From positions 1,271 through 6,772 of the forward strand of contig PQAG01000051.1 of assembly GCA_003104895.1 (NCBI GenBank): a DNA stretch of 5,502 nucleotides, read 5' to 3'. The notes below the pieces were generated by a model. The model had not been told where the DNA came from, did no database searches, and saw nothing but the letters and a program-made list of their open reading frames with translations. The DNA is from Nitrosomonadales bacterium. GTDB taxonomy: Bacteria > Pseudomonadota > Gammaproteobacteria > Burkholderiales > Sulfuricellaceae. How positions within the stretch are numbered: the stretch's first letter is position 1; every line of letters starts with the position of its first letter. Below are positions 1 to 5,502 of this stretch, one piece after another. The position numbers and the translations under genes are program-made.

Positions 1-89
1 AGGAAGGACGCCAGACGCAACAGCGGCTCGCTGAGCTCGGTGCTATTGTATTTGCCGATCAGGGCAACGGTCTGGAAGGGGGGGATCAT
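1..89 (-). CDS. nadK: NAD kinase, N-terminal fragment (cut by window edge)
   Basis: Read on the minus strand from the ATG at 89, the 29 complete codons begin MIPPFQTVALIGKY and continue to LSEPLLRLASFL. This is the usual N-terminus of proteobacterial NAD kinases, where a first beta strand (TVALIGKY) is followed by a helix. The enzyme phosphorylates NAD to NADP in the cytoplasm using ATP. The catalytic GGDG motif lies outside the window, so the assignment rests on this short stretch and on the neighbourhood: nadK diverging from hrcA is a common betaproteobacterial arrangement. There is no other in-frame ATG in the visible part. No Shine-Dalgarno sequence is seen before the ATG, and a TATAAT hexamer lies only 7 bp upstream of it. 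Confidence 0.85.
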   Translation of the reverse strand, partial: MIPPFQTVALIGKYNSTELSEPLLRLASF

Positions 90-96
90 GGCAGGA

Positions 97-102
97 ATTA
101 TA
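97..102 (-). promoter_or_regulatory. Possible -10 box of nadK promoter (TATAAT)
   Basis: The minus strand reads TATAAT from 102 to 97, a perfect sigma-70 -10 hexamer in the 39-bp gap between nadK and hrcA. Its end is 7 bp from the nadK ATG, so transcription would begin at or next to the start codon. No good -35 box is found at 16 to 18 bp spacing (the candidates are poor, for example GTCATT at 125-120), and there is no extended TGn motif. The hexamer could therefore be a chance AT-rich match. Confidence 0.4.
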
Positions 103-128
103 ACCGGAAGTTGTTGTAAAATGACCCG

Positions 129-1145
129 ATGCTGAACGAACGCTCCCAGTTGCTGCTCAAGACCCTGATCGAACGCTATATCGCGGAAGGGCAGCCGGTC
201 GGCTCGCGCACGCTGTCCAGATATTCCGGCCTCGACCTTTCCGCCGCCACCATCCGCAATGCCATGGCGGACCTCGAGGAAATGGGCTTCATCATCAGCC
301 CGCACACTTCCGCCGGAAGAATCCCGACGCCGCGCGGCTACCGCTTCTTCGTCGACACCCTGCTCAAGATCCAGCCGCTCGACGCCGCACAGGTGCACCA
401 GCTGGAAAACCAGCTGCACCCCGCGGACAGGCAGCAGCTCATCGCTTCCGCCTCGCGGCTGCTGTCGGATTTGACCCAGTTTGCAGGCATCGTGATGACG
501 CCCAAACGCCACTCGCCTGCCTTCCGCCACCTGGAGTTTCTGCCGCTGTCGGAAAAACGCATTCTGCTCATCATCGTCACCGCCGACGACAATGTTCAGA
601 ACCGCATCATCCTGACCGACAAACCCTATTCCGCGGCGGAACTGACCCAGGCTGCCAATTTTTTCAACCAGAACTACGCCGGCTGCACGCTGGAAGATGC
701 ACGCAGCCGCATGCAGGAGGAGCTGAAACGCCTGCACCTCAACCTGACCACGCTCATGTCCGCGGCCCTCGATGCCAGCAGCCAGGCGCTGCAACCCAGC
801 GAAGGCTACGTACTGTCAGGCGAAAAAAACCTGCTGCATGTCGACGACCTGTCTTCCAACGTGACCTCATTGCGCAAGCTGTTCGATGCCTTCGAGCAGA
901 AAACCGCACTGATCCGGCTGCTGGATATCAGCCAGGGCGCCCAGGGCGTGCAGATATTCATCGGCGGCGAATCCGGCCACGTCCCGCTCGATGAATGCAG
1001 CGTCGTCACCGCCCCCTACGAAGTGGACGGCCAGGTGGTCGGCACCCTGGGTGTCATCGGCCCGACCCGCATGGCCTACGAGCGCGTCATTCCGATCGTG
1101 GACGTCACCGCCAAGCTGCTGGGCAGCGCGCTTTCCTATCACTGA
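129..1145 (+). CDS. hrcA: Heat-inducible transcription repressor HrcA
   Basis: The 338-aa product matches HrcA over its full usual length. HrcA represses chaperone genes by binding the CIRCE inverted repeat, and in studied bacteria its activity depends on GroEL. Residues 1-75 form the winged helix-turn-helix, with SAATIRNAMADLEEMGF at 38-54 and the family hallmark PHTSAGRIPTPRGYRFF at 58-74. The C-terminal GAF-like domain ends with the conserved GVIGPTRMAYERVIPIVD at 308-325. The ATG at 129 gives the normal N-terminus; an ATG at 121 is out of frame. No clear Shine-Dalgarno is present: the nearest purine run, GGAAG at 106-110, is 18 bp from the start. No convincing promoter is visible in the 39-bp gap. 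hemH follows after 3 bp, indicating one transcript. No CIRCE element lies before hrcA, grpE or dnaK, so autoregulation or control of dnaK is not supported here. Confidence 0.97.
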   Translation: MLNERSQLLLKTLIERYIAEGQPVGSRTLSRYSGLDLSAATIRNAMADLEEMGFIISPHTSAGRIPTPRGYRFFVDTLLKIQPLDAAQVHQLENQLHPADRQQLIASASRLLSDLTQFAGIVMTPKRHSPAFRHLEFLPLSEKRILLIIVTADDNVQNRIILTDKPYSAAELTQAANFFNQNYAGCTLEDARSRMQEELKRLHLNLTTLMSAALDASSQALQPSEGYVLSGEKNLLHVDDLSSNVTSLRKLFDAFEQKTALIRLLDISQGAQGVQIFIGGESGHVPLDECSVVTAPYEVDGQVVGTLGVIGPTRMAYERVIPIVDVTAKLLGSALSYH

Positions 1146-1148
1146 CCA

Positions 1149-2240
1149 ATGCCCTATCTCCCCGAGCCGCCCCACACGCACGGCACCCCGGGCAAAACCG
1201 GTGTCCTGCTGATCAACCTCGGCACCCCAGACGCACCCACCCGGCAGGCATTGCGCCCCTACCTCAAGGAGTTTCTGAGCGACCCGCGCGTGGTCGAGAC
1301 CCCGCGCTGGCTGTGGTGGCCGATACTCAACGGCATTATTCTGAACACCCGCCCCGGAAAATCGGCGCAGAAGTACGCCCAGATATGGACGGCAGAAGGC
1401 TCGCCCCTGCTCGCCCACACCCGCAAACAGGCGAAAATGCTGCAAGGCTATCTGGGCGAACGCACCCGGTCGCCGCTGGTGGTGGAGTGCGCCATGCGTT
1501 ATGGCAATCCCTCGATTCAATCCGCGATCGCCAGGCTCAAGCAGCGGGGCTGCGGACGCATTCTCGCCCTGCCGCTTTATCCGCAATATGGCGCGAGCAG
1601 CACCGCATCCGCGCTGGACGCAGTGTTCCAGACCCTGCTGCAGAGCCGCAACATGCCTGAACTGCGCACCGTGCGGCACTACCACGACCACCCCGGCTAT
1701 ATCGCCGCGCTGGCCAACAGCGTGCGCGACCACTGGCAGCAGCATGGCCGCCCGGACCAGCTGATCATGAGCTTCCACGGCGTGCCCAGATACACCCTGG
1801 ACAAGGGCGACCCCTACCCCTGCGAATGCCACAAAACCGGGCGCCTGCTGGCGGAAGCATTGGGCCTCACGTCTGACCGCTTCCAGATCACTTTCCAGTC
1901 GCGCTTCGGCCGCGCCGAATGGATCCAGCCCTACACCGCCCCCGCCCTGCAAATGCTGGGCAAAAAAGGCGTAAAACGGGTGGACGTGATCTGCCCCGGC
2001 TTTGCCGCCGACTGCCTGGAAACCCTGGAAGAAATCGCCATGGAGTGCAAGGCGGATTTCCTCAATGCCGGCGGCCAGGAATTCCACTACATCCCCTGCC
2101 TCAACGAGCGCGACGACTGGATACGCGCCCTGTGCGACATCATCCTCAACCACCTGCAAGGCTGGCTGCAGGAGACGCCCGGCCCCGCCGCCGCGCTGGA
2201 AAGCAAGGCACGCGCGCTTGCCATGGGGGCAAAGGATTAA
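1149..2240 (+). CDS. hemH: Ferrochelatase (protoheme ferro-lyase)
   Basis: The 363-aa product is ferrochelatase, which inserts Fe(II) into protoporphyrin IX in the last step of heme b synthesis; the bacterial enzyme is soluble or loosely membrane-attached. Visible family motifs in order are GVLLINLGTPDAPT (18-31), RYGNPSI (from 117), LPLYPQYG (141-148), SFHGVP with the catalytic His at 210, and CPGFAADCLETLEEI with the conserved active-site Glu at 291. The length suits betaproteobacterial HemH, which is longer than the 320-aa E. coli enzyme. The C-terminal ~25 residues are Ala-rich and poorly conserved in type. The ATG at 1149 lies 3 bp after the hrcA stop and has no Shine-Dalgarno of its own, so translation is probably coupled to hrcA. 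Nothing in the protein links it to heat shock; its place here looks like conserved gene order. Confidence 0.97.
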   Translation: MPYLPEPPHTHGTPGKTGVLLINLGTPDAPTRQALRPYLKEFLSDPRVVETPRWLWWPILNGIILNTRPGKSAQKYAQIWTAEGSPLLAHTRKQAKMLQGYLGERTRSPLVVECAMRYGNPSIQSAIARLKQRGCGRILALPLYPQYGASSTASALDAVFQTLLQSRNMPELRTVRHYHDHPGYIAALANSVRDHWQQHGRPDQLIMSFHGVPRYTLDKGDPYPCECHKTGRLLAEALGLTSDRFQITFQSRFGRAEWIQPYTAPALQMLGKKGVKRVDVICPGFAADCLETLEEIAMECKADFLNAGGQEFHYIPCLNERDDWIRALCDIILNHLQGWLQETPGPAAALESKARALAMGAKD

Positions 2241-2241
2241 C

Positions 2242-2276
2242 GTGAAACTCGCGAAGCGAGACCCCTCAAGTTTCGC
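2242..2276 (+). repeat. Nested inverted repeats after hemH, overlapping the sigma-28 -35 box
   Basis: An inner perfect hairpin CTCGC-GAA-GCGAG occupies 2248-2260. An alternative outer pairing joins GTGAAACT (2242-2249) with AGTTTCGC (2269-2276), 8 bp including one G-T pair. The two share bases 2248-2249, so at the ends they compete. No T-run follows the inner hairpin, so it is not an obvious intrinsic terminator. The outer right arm covers most of the TCAAGTTT -35 box. It could be the hemH mRNA 3' end structure, an operator, or chance. Confidence 0.5.
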
Positions 2277-2292
2277 GCCAAGCTGCCGATAA
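2266..2292 (+). promoter_or_regulatory. Sigma-28 (FliA) flagellar-type promoter
   Basis: The sequence TCAAGTTT (2266-2273), an 11-bp spacer (2274-2284) and GCCGATAA (2285-2292) match the sigma-28 consensus TAAAGTTT-N11-GCCGATAA at 15 of 16 positions with exact spacing. The one difference (TC for TA at the start of the -35 box) is common in real FliA promoters. It points at the 353-aa gene starting at 2368, 75 bp downstream, and lies in non-coding DNA just after hemH. The expected start of transcription is about 2298-2300, at the base of the following hairpin. Activity is inferred from the sequence alone. Confidence 0.85.
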
Positions 2293-2295
2293 AAC

Positions 2296-2355
2296 AAAGG
2301 CAAGCTTCCCCATCCAACAATCCCAAGAAATAGCAGGAAACTTGCCTTTTTCTTT
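2296..2355 (+). terminator. Large hairpin with T-run: intrinsic terminator or 5' leader attenuator
   Basis: AAAGGCAAGCTTCC (2296-2309) pairs with GGAAACTTGCCTTT (2336-2349), giving 13 of 14 pairs with a single C-A mismatch. TTTTT (2347-2351) and then CTTT follow at the 3' side. This has the form of a rho-independent terminator for the hrcA-hemH transcript, although the 26-nt loop is larger than usual. The structure also lies at the start of the RNA expected from the sigma-28 promoter and ends just before the AAGGG ribosome binding site of the next gene. It could therefore act as an attenuator or a stabilising 5' stem instead. Confidence 0.75.
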
Positions 2356-2360
2356 AAGGG
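2356..2360 (+). promoter_or_regulatory. Ribosome binding site fixing the start at 2368
   Basis: AAGGG at 2356-2360 is 7 nt before the ATG at 2368, a normal spacing. An in-frame TTG at 2362 would be only 1 nt from the same site, too close to be used, so the ATG is the start. The site begins directly after the T-run of the preceding hairpin. Confidence 0.75.
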
Positions 2361-2367
2361 ATTGATC

Positions 2368-3429
2368 ATGAAAATCGCAAGCTCGGACATTACTTTAAGC
2401 AGCCAGCACGCCAGCGTGGAACAACACTCTCTGCGCGAATCGCTACGCGCCTGGGTTGGAACAGAACGCCCCGATTTCGAGAGGCGCGGCAGGCCGCTCA
2501 ACCGCCCGGCAGCAGACCCGGTTTCCATTTCCGCTCAGGGCAAGGCGGCACAGAAGGCAGATGCGGTTTCAGATGCCCAGGAGGCCCTGGACAACGACCC
2601 GCGCATGCAATTGCTCATCAGCATGGTGGAAGCCATGACCGGCAGAAAAATCCGCATCCTGTCGCTGAAGAATTTGCAGTCCACCGGGGCGCCGCCAGCG
2701 GAGCCACTGCAGGATCCCAAGTCCGCCAGGCAACAGGCCGCAGACCAGCCAGCCGGCTACGGCGTCGAATACGAGCGCCACGAAACCCGTTACGAAGCCG
2801 AACAGACCAGTTTCTCCGCCCAAGGTGTGGCCAGAACCGCCGACGGCAAGGAAATCACCTTTAATCTGCAACTCTCCATGAACCGCGAGCACCTGGAGCA
2901 AAGCGATGTCAGCGTGCGCCTGGGCGATGCAGCGCGGCAGACAAAAGACCCGCTGGTGATCAACTTCAATGGCAACGCAGCTCAATTGACCGCTGCAAAA
3001 TTCAGCTTCGATCTCAATGCTGACGGCAGTGCCGAACAGATTTCCTTTGTCACCCCCGGCAGCGGCTTCCTCGCCCTCGACAGGAACCAGGACGGCGAAA
3101 TCAACAACGGCAGTGAGCTGTTCGGCCCGGCCAGCGGCAACGGCTTCAGCGAGCTGGCCGCCTGCGACCAGGACGGCAACCTGTGGATTGACGAAAACGA
3201 TGCCGTGTTTTCCCAGCTCAAGGTATGGAGCAGGGACGCCCAGGGCAACGACCAGCTCACCACCCTGAAAGCAGCCGGCGTTGGCGCGCTCTATCTTGGC
3301 AATGCATCAACCGAATTCAGCCTGAAAGACGCCAGCAACCGCCTCGATGGCCAGGTCCGCTCCAGCGGCATCTATCTCAGCGAGAGCGGTTCCGCCGGCA
3401 CCATGCAACAGATTGATCTTGCTGTCTGA
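2368..3429 (+). CDS. Conserved protein of unknown function with EF-hand-like calcium-binding loops
   Basis: I cannot name a function for this 353-aa protein. No signal peptide or membrane segment is visible. Residues 1-60 are polar and begin MKIASSDITLSSQHASVEQH; an Ala/Gln-rich segment and a helix (NDPRMQLLISMVEAMTGRK, about 75-95) follow. From about 210 there is a calcium-binding block: DLNADG (215-220), DRNQDGEINNGSELFG (238-253, EF-hand loop ligands D238, N240, D242) and DQDGNLWIDEND (267-278, ligands D267, D269, N271, D275, D278). The block GFLALDRN...INNGSELFG...GFSELAA...VFSQLKVW resembles modules found in some RTX-type and other secreted calcium-binding proteins, but no glycine-rich nonapeptide repeats are present. 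There is one Cys (266). The preceding sigma-28 promoter suggests co-expression with flagellar and chemotaxis genes. It sits between hemH and grpE, apparently as its own unit; no terminator follows it. Confidence 0.85.
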   Translation: MKIASSDITLSSQHASVEQHSLRESLRAWVGTERPDFERRGRPLNRPAADPVSISAQGKAAQKADAVSDAQEALDNDPRMQLLISMVEAMTGRKIRILSLKNLQSTGAPPAEPLQDPKSARQQAADQPAGYGVEYERHETRYEAEQTSFSAQGVARTADGKEITFNLQLSMNREHLEQSDVSVRLGDAARQTKDPLVINFNGNAAQLTAAKFSFDLNADGSAEQISFVTPGSGFLALDRNQDGEINNGSELFGPASGNGFSELAACDQDGNLWIDENDAVFSQLKVWSRDAQGNDQLTTLKAAGVGALYLGNASTEFSLKDASNRLDGQVRSSGIYLSESGSAGTMQQIDLAV

Positions 3430-3470
3430 CACCCCTCGCCGCTACAAACACAAATTTTCAAAACCACACG

Positions 3471-3498
3471 CTTGAAATGGGCAAAACAGCGCCCATGT
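3471..3498 (+). promoter_or_regulatory. Sigma-32 heat-shock promoter of grpE
   Basis: CTTGAAA (3471-3477) and CCCATGT (3492-3498), 14 bp apart, match the sigma-32 consensus CTTGAAA-N11-16-CCCATnT at every fixed position. Transcription is expected to begin about 5 to 8 bp after the -10 box, at 3503-3506, some 20 nt before the grpE ATG at 3526. The -35 core CGCTTGAAA (3469-3477) is the same 9-mer as in front of dnaK. Confidence 0.9.
3477..3496 (+). repeat. Inverted repeat across the grpE promoter spacer and -10 box
   Basis: ATGGGC (3477-3482) and GCCCAT (3491-3496) form a perfect 6-bp inverted repeat separated by 8 bp. The right arm covers the start of the sigma-32 -10 box. It may be a regulator site or just a by-product of the promoter consensus in a short GC-rich stretch. 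Confidence 0.45.
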
Positions 3499-3499
3499 T

Positions 3500-3520
3500 G
3501 CCTCCAGTTAATCAGGAGGC
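3500..3520 (+). promoter_or_regulatory. Hairpin that would pair with the grpE Shine-Dalgarno
   Basis: GCCTCC (3500-3505) is perfectly complementary to GGAGGC (3515-3520), with a 9-nt loop. The outer bases 3497-3499 and 3521-3523 can add three weaker pairs (two G-U, one A-U). The right arm contains the ribosome binding core AGGAGG (3514-3519), 6 nt before the ATG at 3526. RNA from the sigma-32 promoter would probably start within or after the left arm, so the hairpin would exist only in longer transcripts arriving from upstream. Confidence 0.55.
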
Positions 3521-3525
3521 GATTC

Positions 3526-4074
3526 ATGCAAGACGAGCAACCCACACTGGAACAGCACGAAGAAGCAGCCCAGACCTCATCCGCGGCAGAGGAAGGCAAG
3601 ATCGAAACCATGCCCAGCATGGAAGAACTCTTGAAGCAGGCCGAGCTGACGGCACAGGAGCATCACGATGCCTGGCTGCGAGCCAAGGCCGATGCCGAGA
3701 ATATCCGCAAGCGCGCGCAGACGGATGTGGCCAATGCGCAAAAATATGCCGTGGAAAGTTTCTCCAGCGAACTGCTGGCGGTCAAGGACAGCCTCGAAGC
3801 CGCGCTGGCAGTGGAAACGGCCACCATCGAAAGCCTCAAGAGCGGCGTCGAGCTGACCCTGAAGCAGCTGGTCTCCGCCTTTGAAAAATCCAGCATCACC
3901 GAACTCAATCCGGCCGGCGAGAAATTCGATCCACACAAGCATCAGGCCATCAGCATGGTGGACAGCGACGCCGAGCCCAATACCGTGGTGACGGTACTGC
4001 AGAAAGGCTACCAGCTGCATGACCGCATCCTGCGCCCGGCGCTGGTGATGGTGGCAAAAGGCCGCGAAGCGTAA
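3526..4074 (+). CDS. grpE: Nucleotide exchange factor GrpE (Hsp70 cofactor)
   Basis: The 182-aa product is GrpE, the homodimeric cytoplasmic factor that releases ADP from DnaK and so drives the DnaK-DnaJ-GrpE folding cycle. Residues 1-30 are acidic and look disordered. A long helix for the dimer coiled coil runs from about 31 to 95 and includes RAKADAENIRKRAQ (52-65). The C-terminal beta-wing carries the GrpE signature: FDPHKHQAIS from F134, then GYQLHDRILRPALVMVAK. The length is typical. The start at 3526 is chosen for its strong AGGAGG site 6 nt upstream and the usual acidic N-terminus; the reading frame stays open back to a TTG at 3472, but that lies inside the sigma-32 promoter. dnaK follows after 100 bp with its own promoter and no clear terminator between, so read-through from grpE into dnaK is also likely. 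Confidence 0.96.
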   Translation: MQDEQPTLEQHEEAAQTSSAAEEGKIETMPSMEELLKQAELTAQEHHDAWLRAKADAENIRKRAQTDVANAQKYAVESFSSELLAVKDSLEAALAVETATIESLKSGVELTLKQLVSAFEKSSITELNPAGEKFDPHKHQAISMVDSDAEPNTVVTVLQKGYQLHDRILRPALVMVAKGREA

Positions 4075-4086
4075 GTTTTAGAACCG

Positions 4087-4114
4087 CTTGAAAGCCGCGC
4101 TCTCAACCCCACTT
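4087..4114 (+). promoter_or_regulatory. Sigma-32 heat-shock promoter of dnaK
   Basis: CTTGAAA (4087-4093) and CCCACTT (4108-4114) are 14 bp apart. The -35 box is perfect; the -10 box has one mismatch to CCCATnT (C for T), and reading it as CCCCACTT makes the spacer 13 bp. The expected start is near 4120, giving a leader of about 55 nt before the dnaK ATG at 4175. The sequence and layout parallel the grpE promoter. Confidence 0.75.
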
Positions 4115-4174
4115 TAGCGGCAAGGGTTTTACAGACCCGTCAAATTTAATGAATTTTGCTTACAAGGAATAATC

Positions 4175-5502
<1,328 letters not shown>

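Noticed and set aside
97..116. TATAAC (99-104) as a -10 box for hrcA on the plus strand
   Set aside because: The position for a -35 box (76-81) reads AAGGGG, with no resemblance to TTGACA; the match is the same AT-rich patch as the nadK TATAAT.
1484..2049. GAGTGC at 1486-1491 and 2043-2048 as possible CIRCE half sites
   Set aside because: Both are inside hemH codons and lack the TTAGCACTC partner at the required distance.
2362..2367. TTG start two codons before the ATG of the unknown gene
   Set aside because: It would be 1 nt from the AAGGG site; the ATG at 2368 has normal 7-nt spacing.
867..2528. 553-codon open frame on the minus strand across hrcA, hemH and the next gap
   Set aside because: It is antisense to two certain genes, crosses their boundary and the sigma-28 promoter, and its product is Ala/Gly/Arg-rich without recognisable motifs.
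3472..3525. Extended grpE start at the TTG at 3472, adding 18 residues
   Set aside because: The extension lies within the sigma-32 promoter, upstream of the predicted RNA start, and has no ribosome binding site; the ATG at 3526 has AGGAGG at ideal spacing.
4094..4138. Short dyads between grpE and dnaK (GCCGC/GCGGC around the -10 box; GGGT/ACCC at 4124-4138) as a grpE terminator
   Set aside because: Stems of 4-5 bp with no following T-run; too weak to call.

Overview
The window holds a chromosomal heat-shock and heme cluster: the start of nadK (minus strand), then hrcA, hemH, a conserved gene of unknown function, grpE and the first two thirds of dnaK (all plus strand). The divergent nadK/hrcA pair, hemH directly behind hrcA, and grpE-dnaK downstream are the layout I associate with Betaproteobacteria. 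The GC-rich codon use and the E. coli-like GrpE and DnaK sequences fit this. A Nitrosomonadales-type organism is plausible, but genus-level placement is not possible from this sequence. No mobile elements, tRNA or rRNA genes, or CRISPR arrays are visible.

Region by region: (1) 1-89 is the N-terminus of NAD kinase, read leftward, with a perfect TATAAT so close to its ATG that the mRNA may be leaderless. (2) hrcA (129-1145) and hemH (1149-2240) are 3 bp apart and surely co-transcribed. (3) The 127 bp after hemH contain a near-perfect sigma-28 (FliA, flagellar) promoter, TCAAGTTT-N11-GCCGATAA, followed at once by a long hairpin with a T-run that looks like an intrinsic terminator. (4) Behind that leader is a 353-aa protein of unknown function with a C-terminal block of EF-hand-like calcium-binding loops (2368-3429). 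(5) grpE (3526-4074) and dnaK (4175 to beyond the window) each have their own sigma-32 promoter with the same CGCTTGAAA -35 core and the same 14-bp spacer.

How the genes work together: GrpE is the nucleotide exchange factor for the DnaK chaperone, and HrcA is a heat-shock repressor. No CIRCE operator is visible in front of any gene here, so HrcA probably acts elsewhere (typically groESL), while grpE and dnaK appear to be under sigma-32. HemH (the last step of heme synthesis) and NadK are housekeeping neighbours.

The most unusual part is the apparently flagellar-regulated unknown gene embedded in this cluster. Its 5' leader would begin in a terminator-like hairpin. No terminator is visible between it and grpE, and a hairpin in front of grpE could hide the grpE ribosome binding site only in read-through RNA, not in the sigma-32 transcript.
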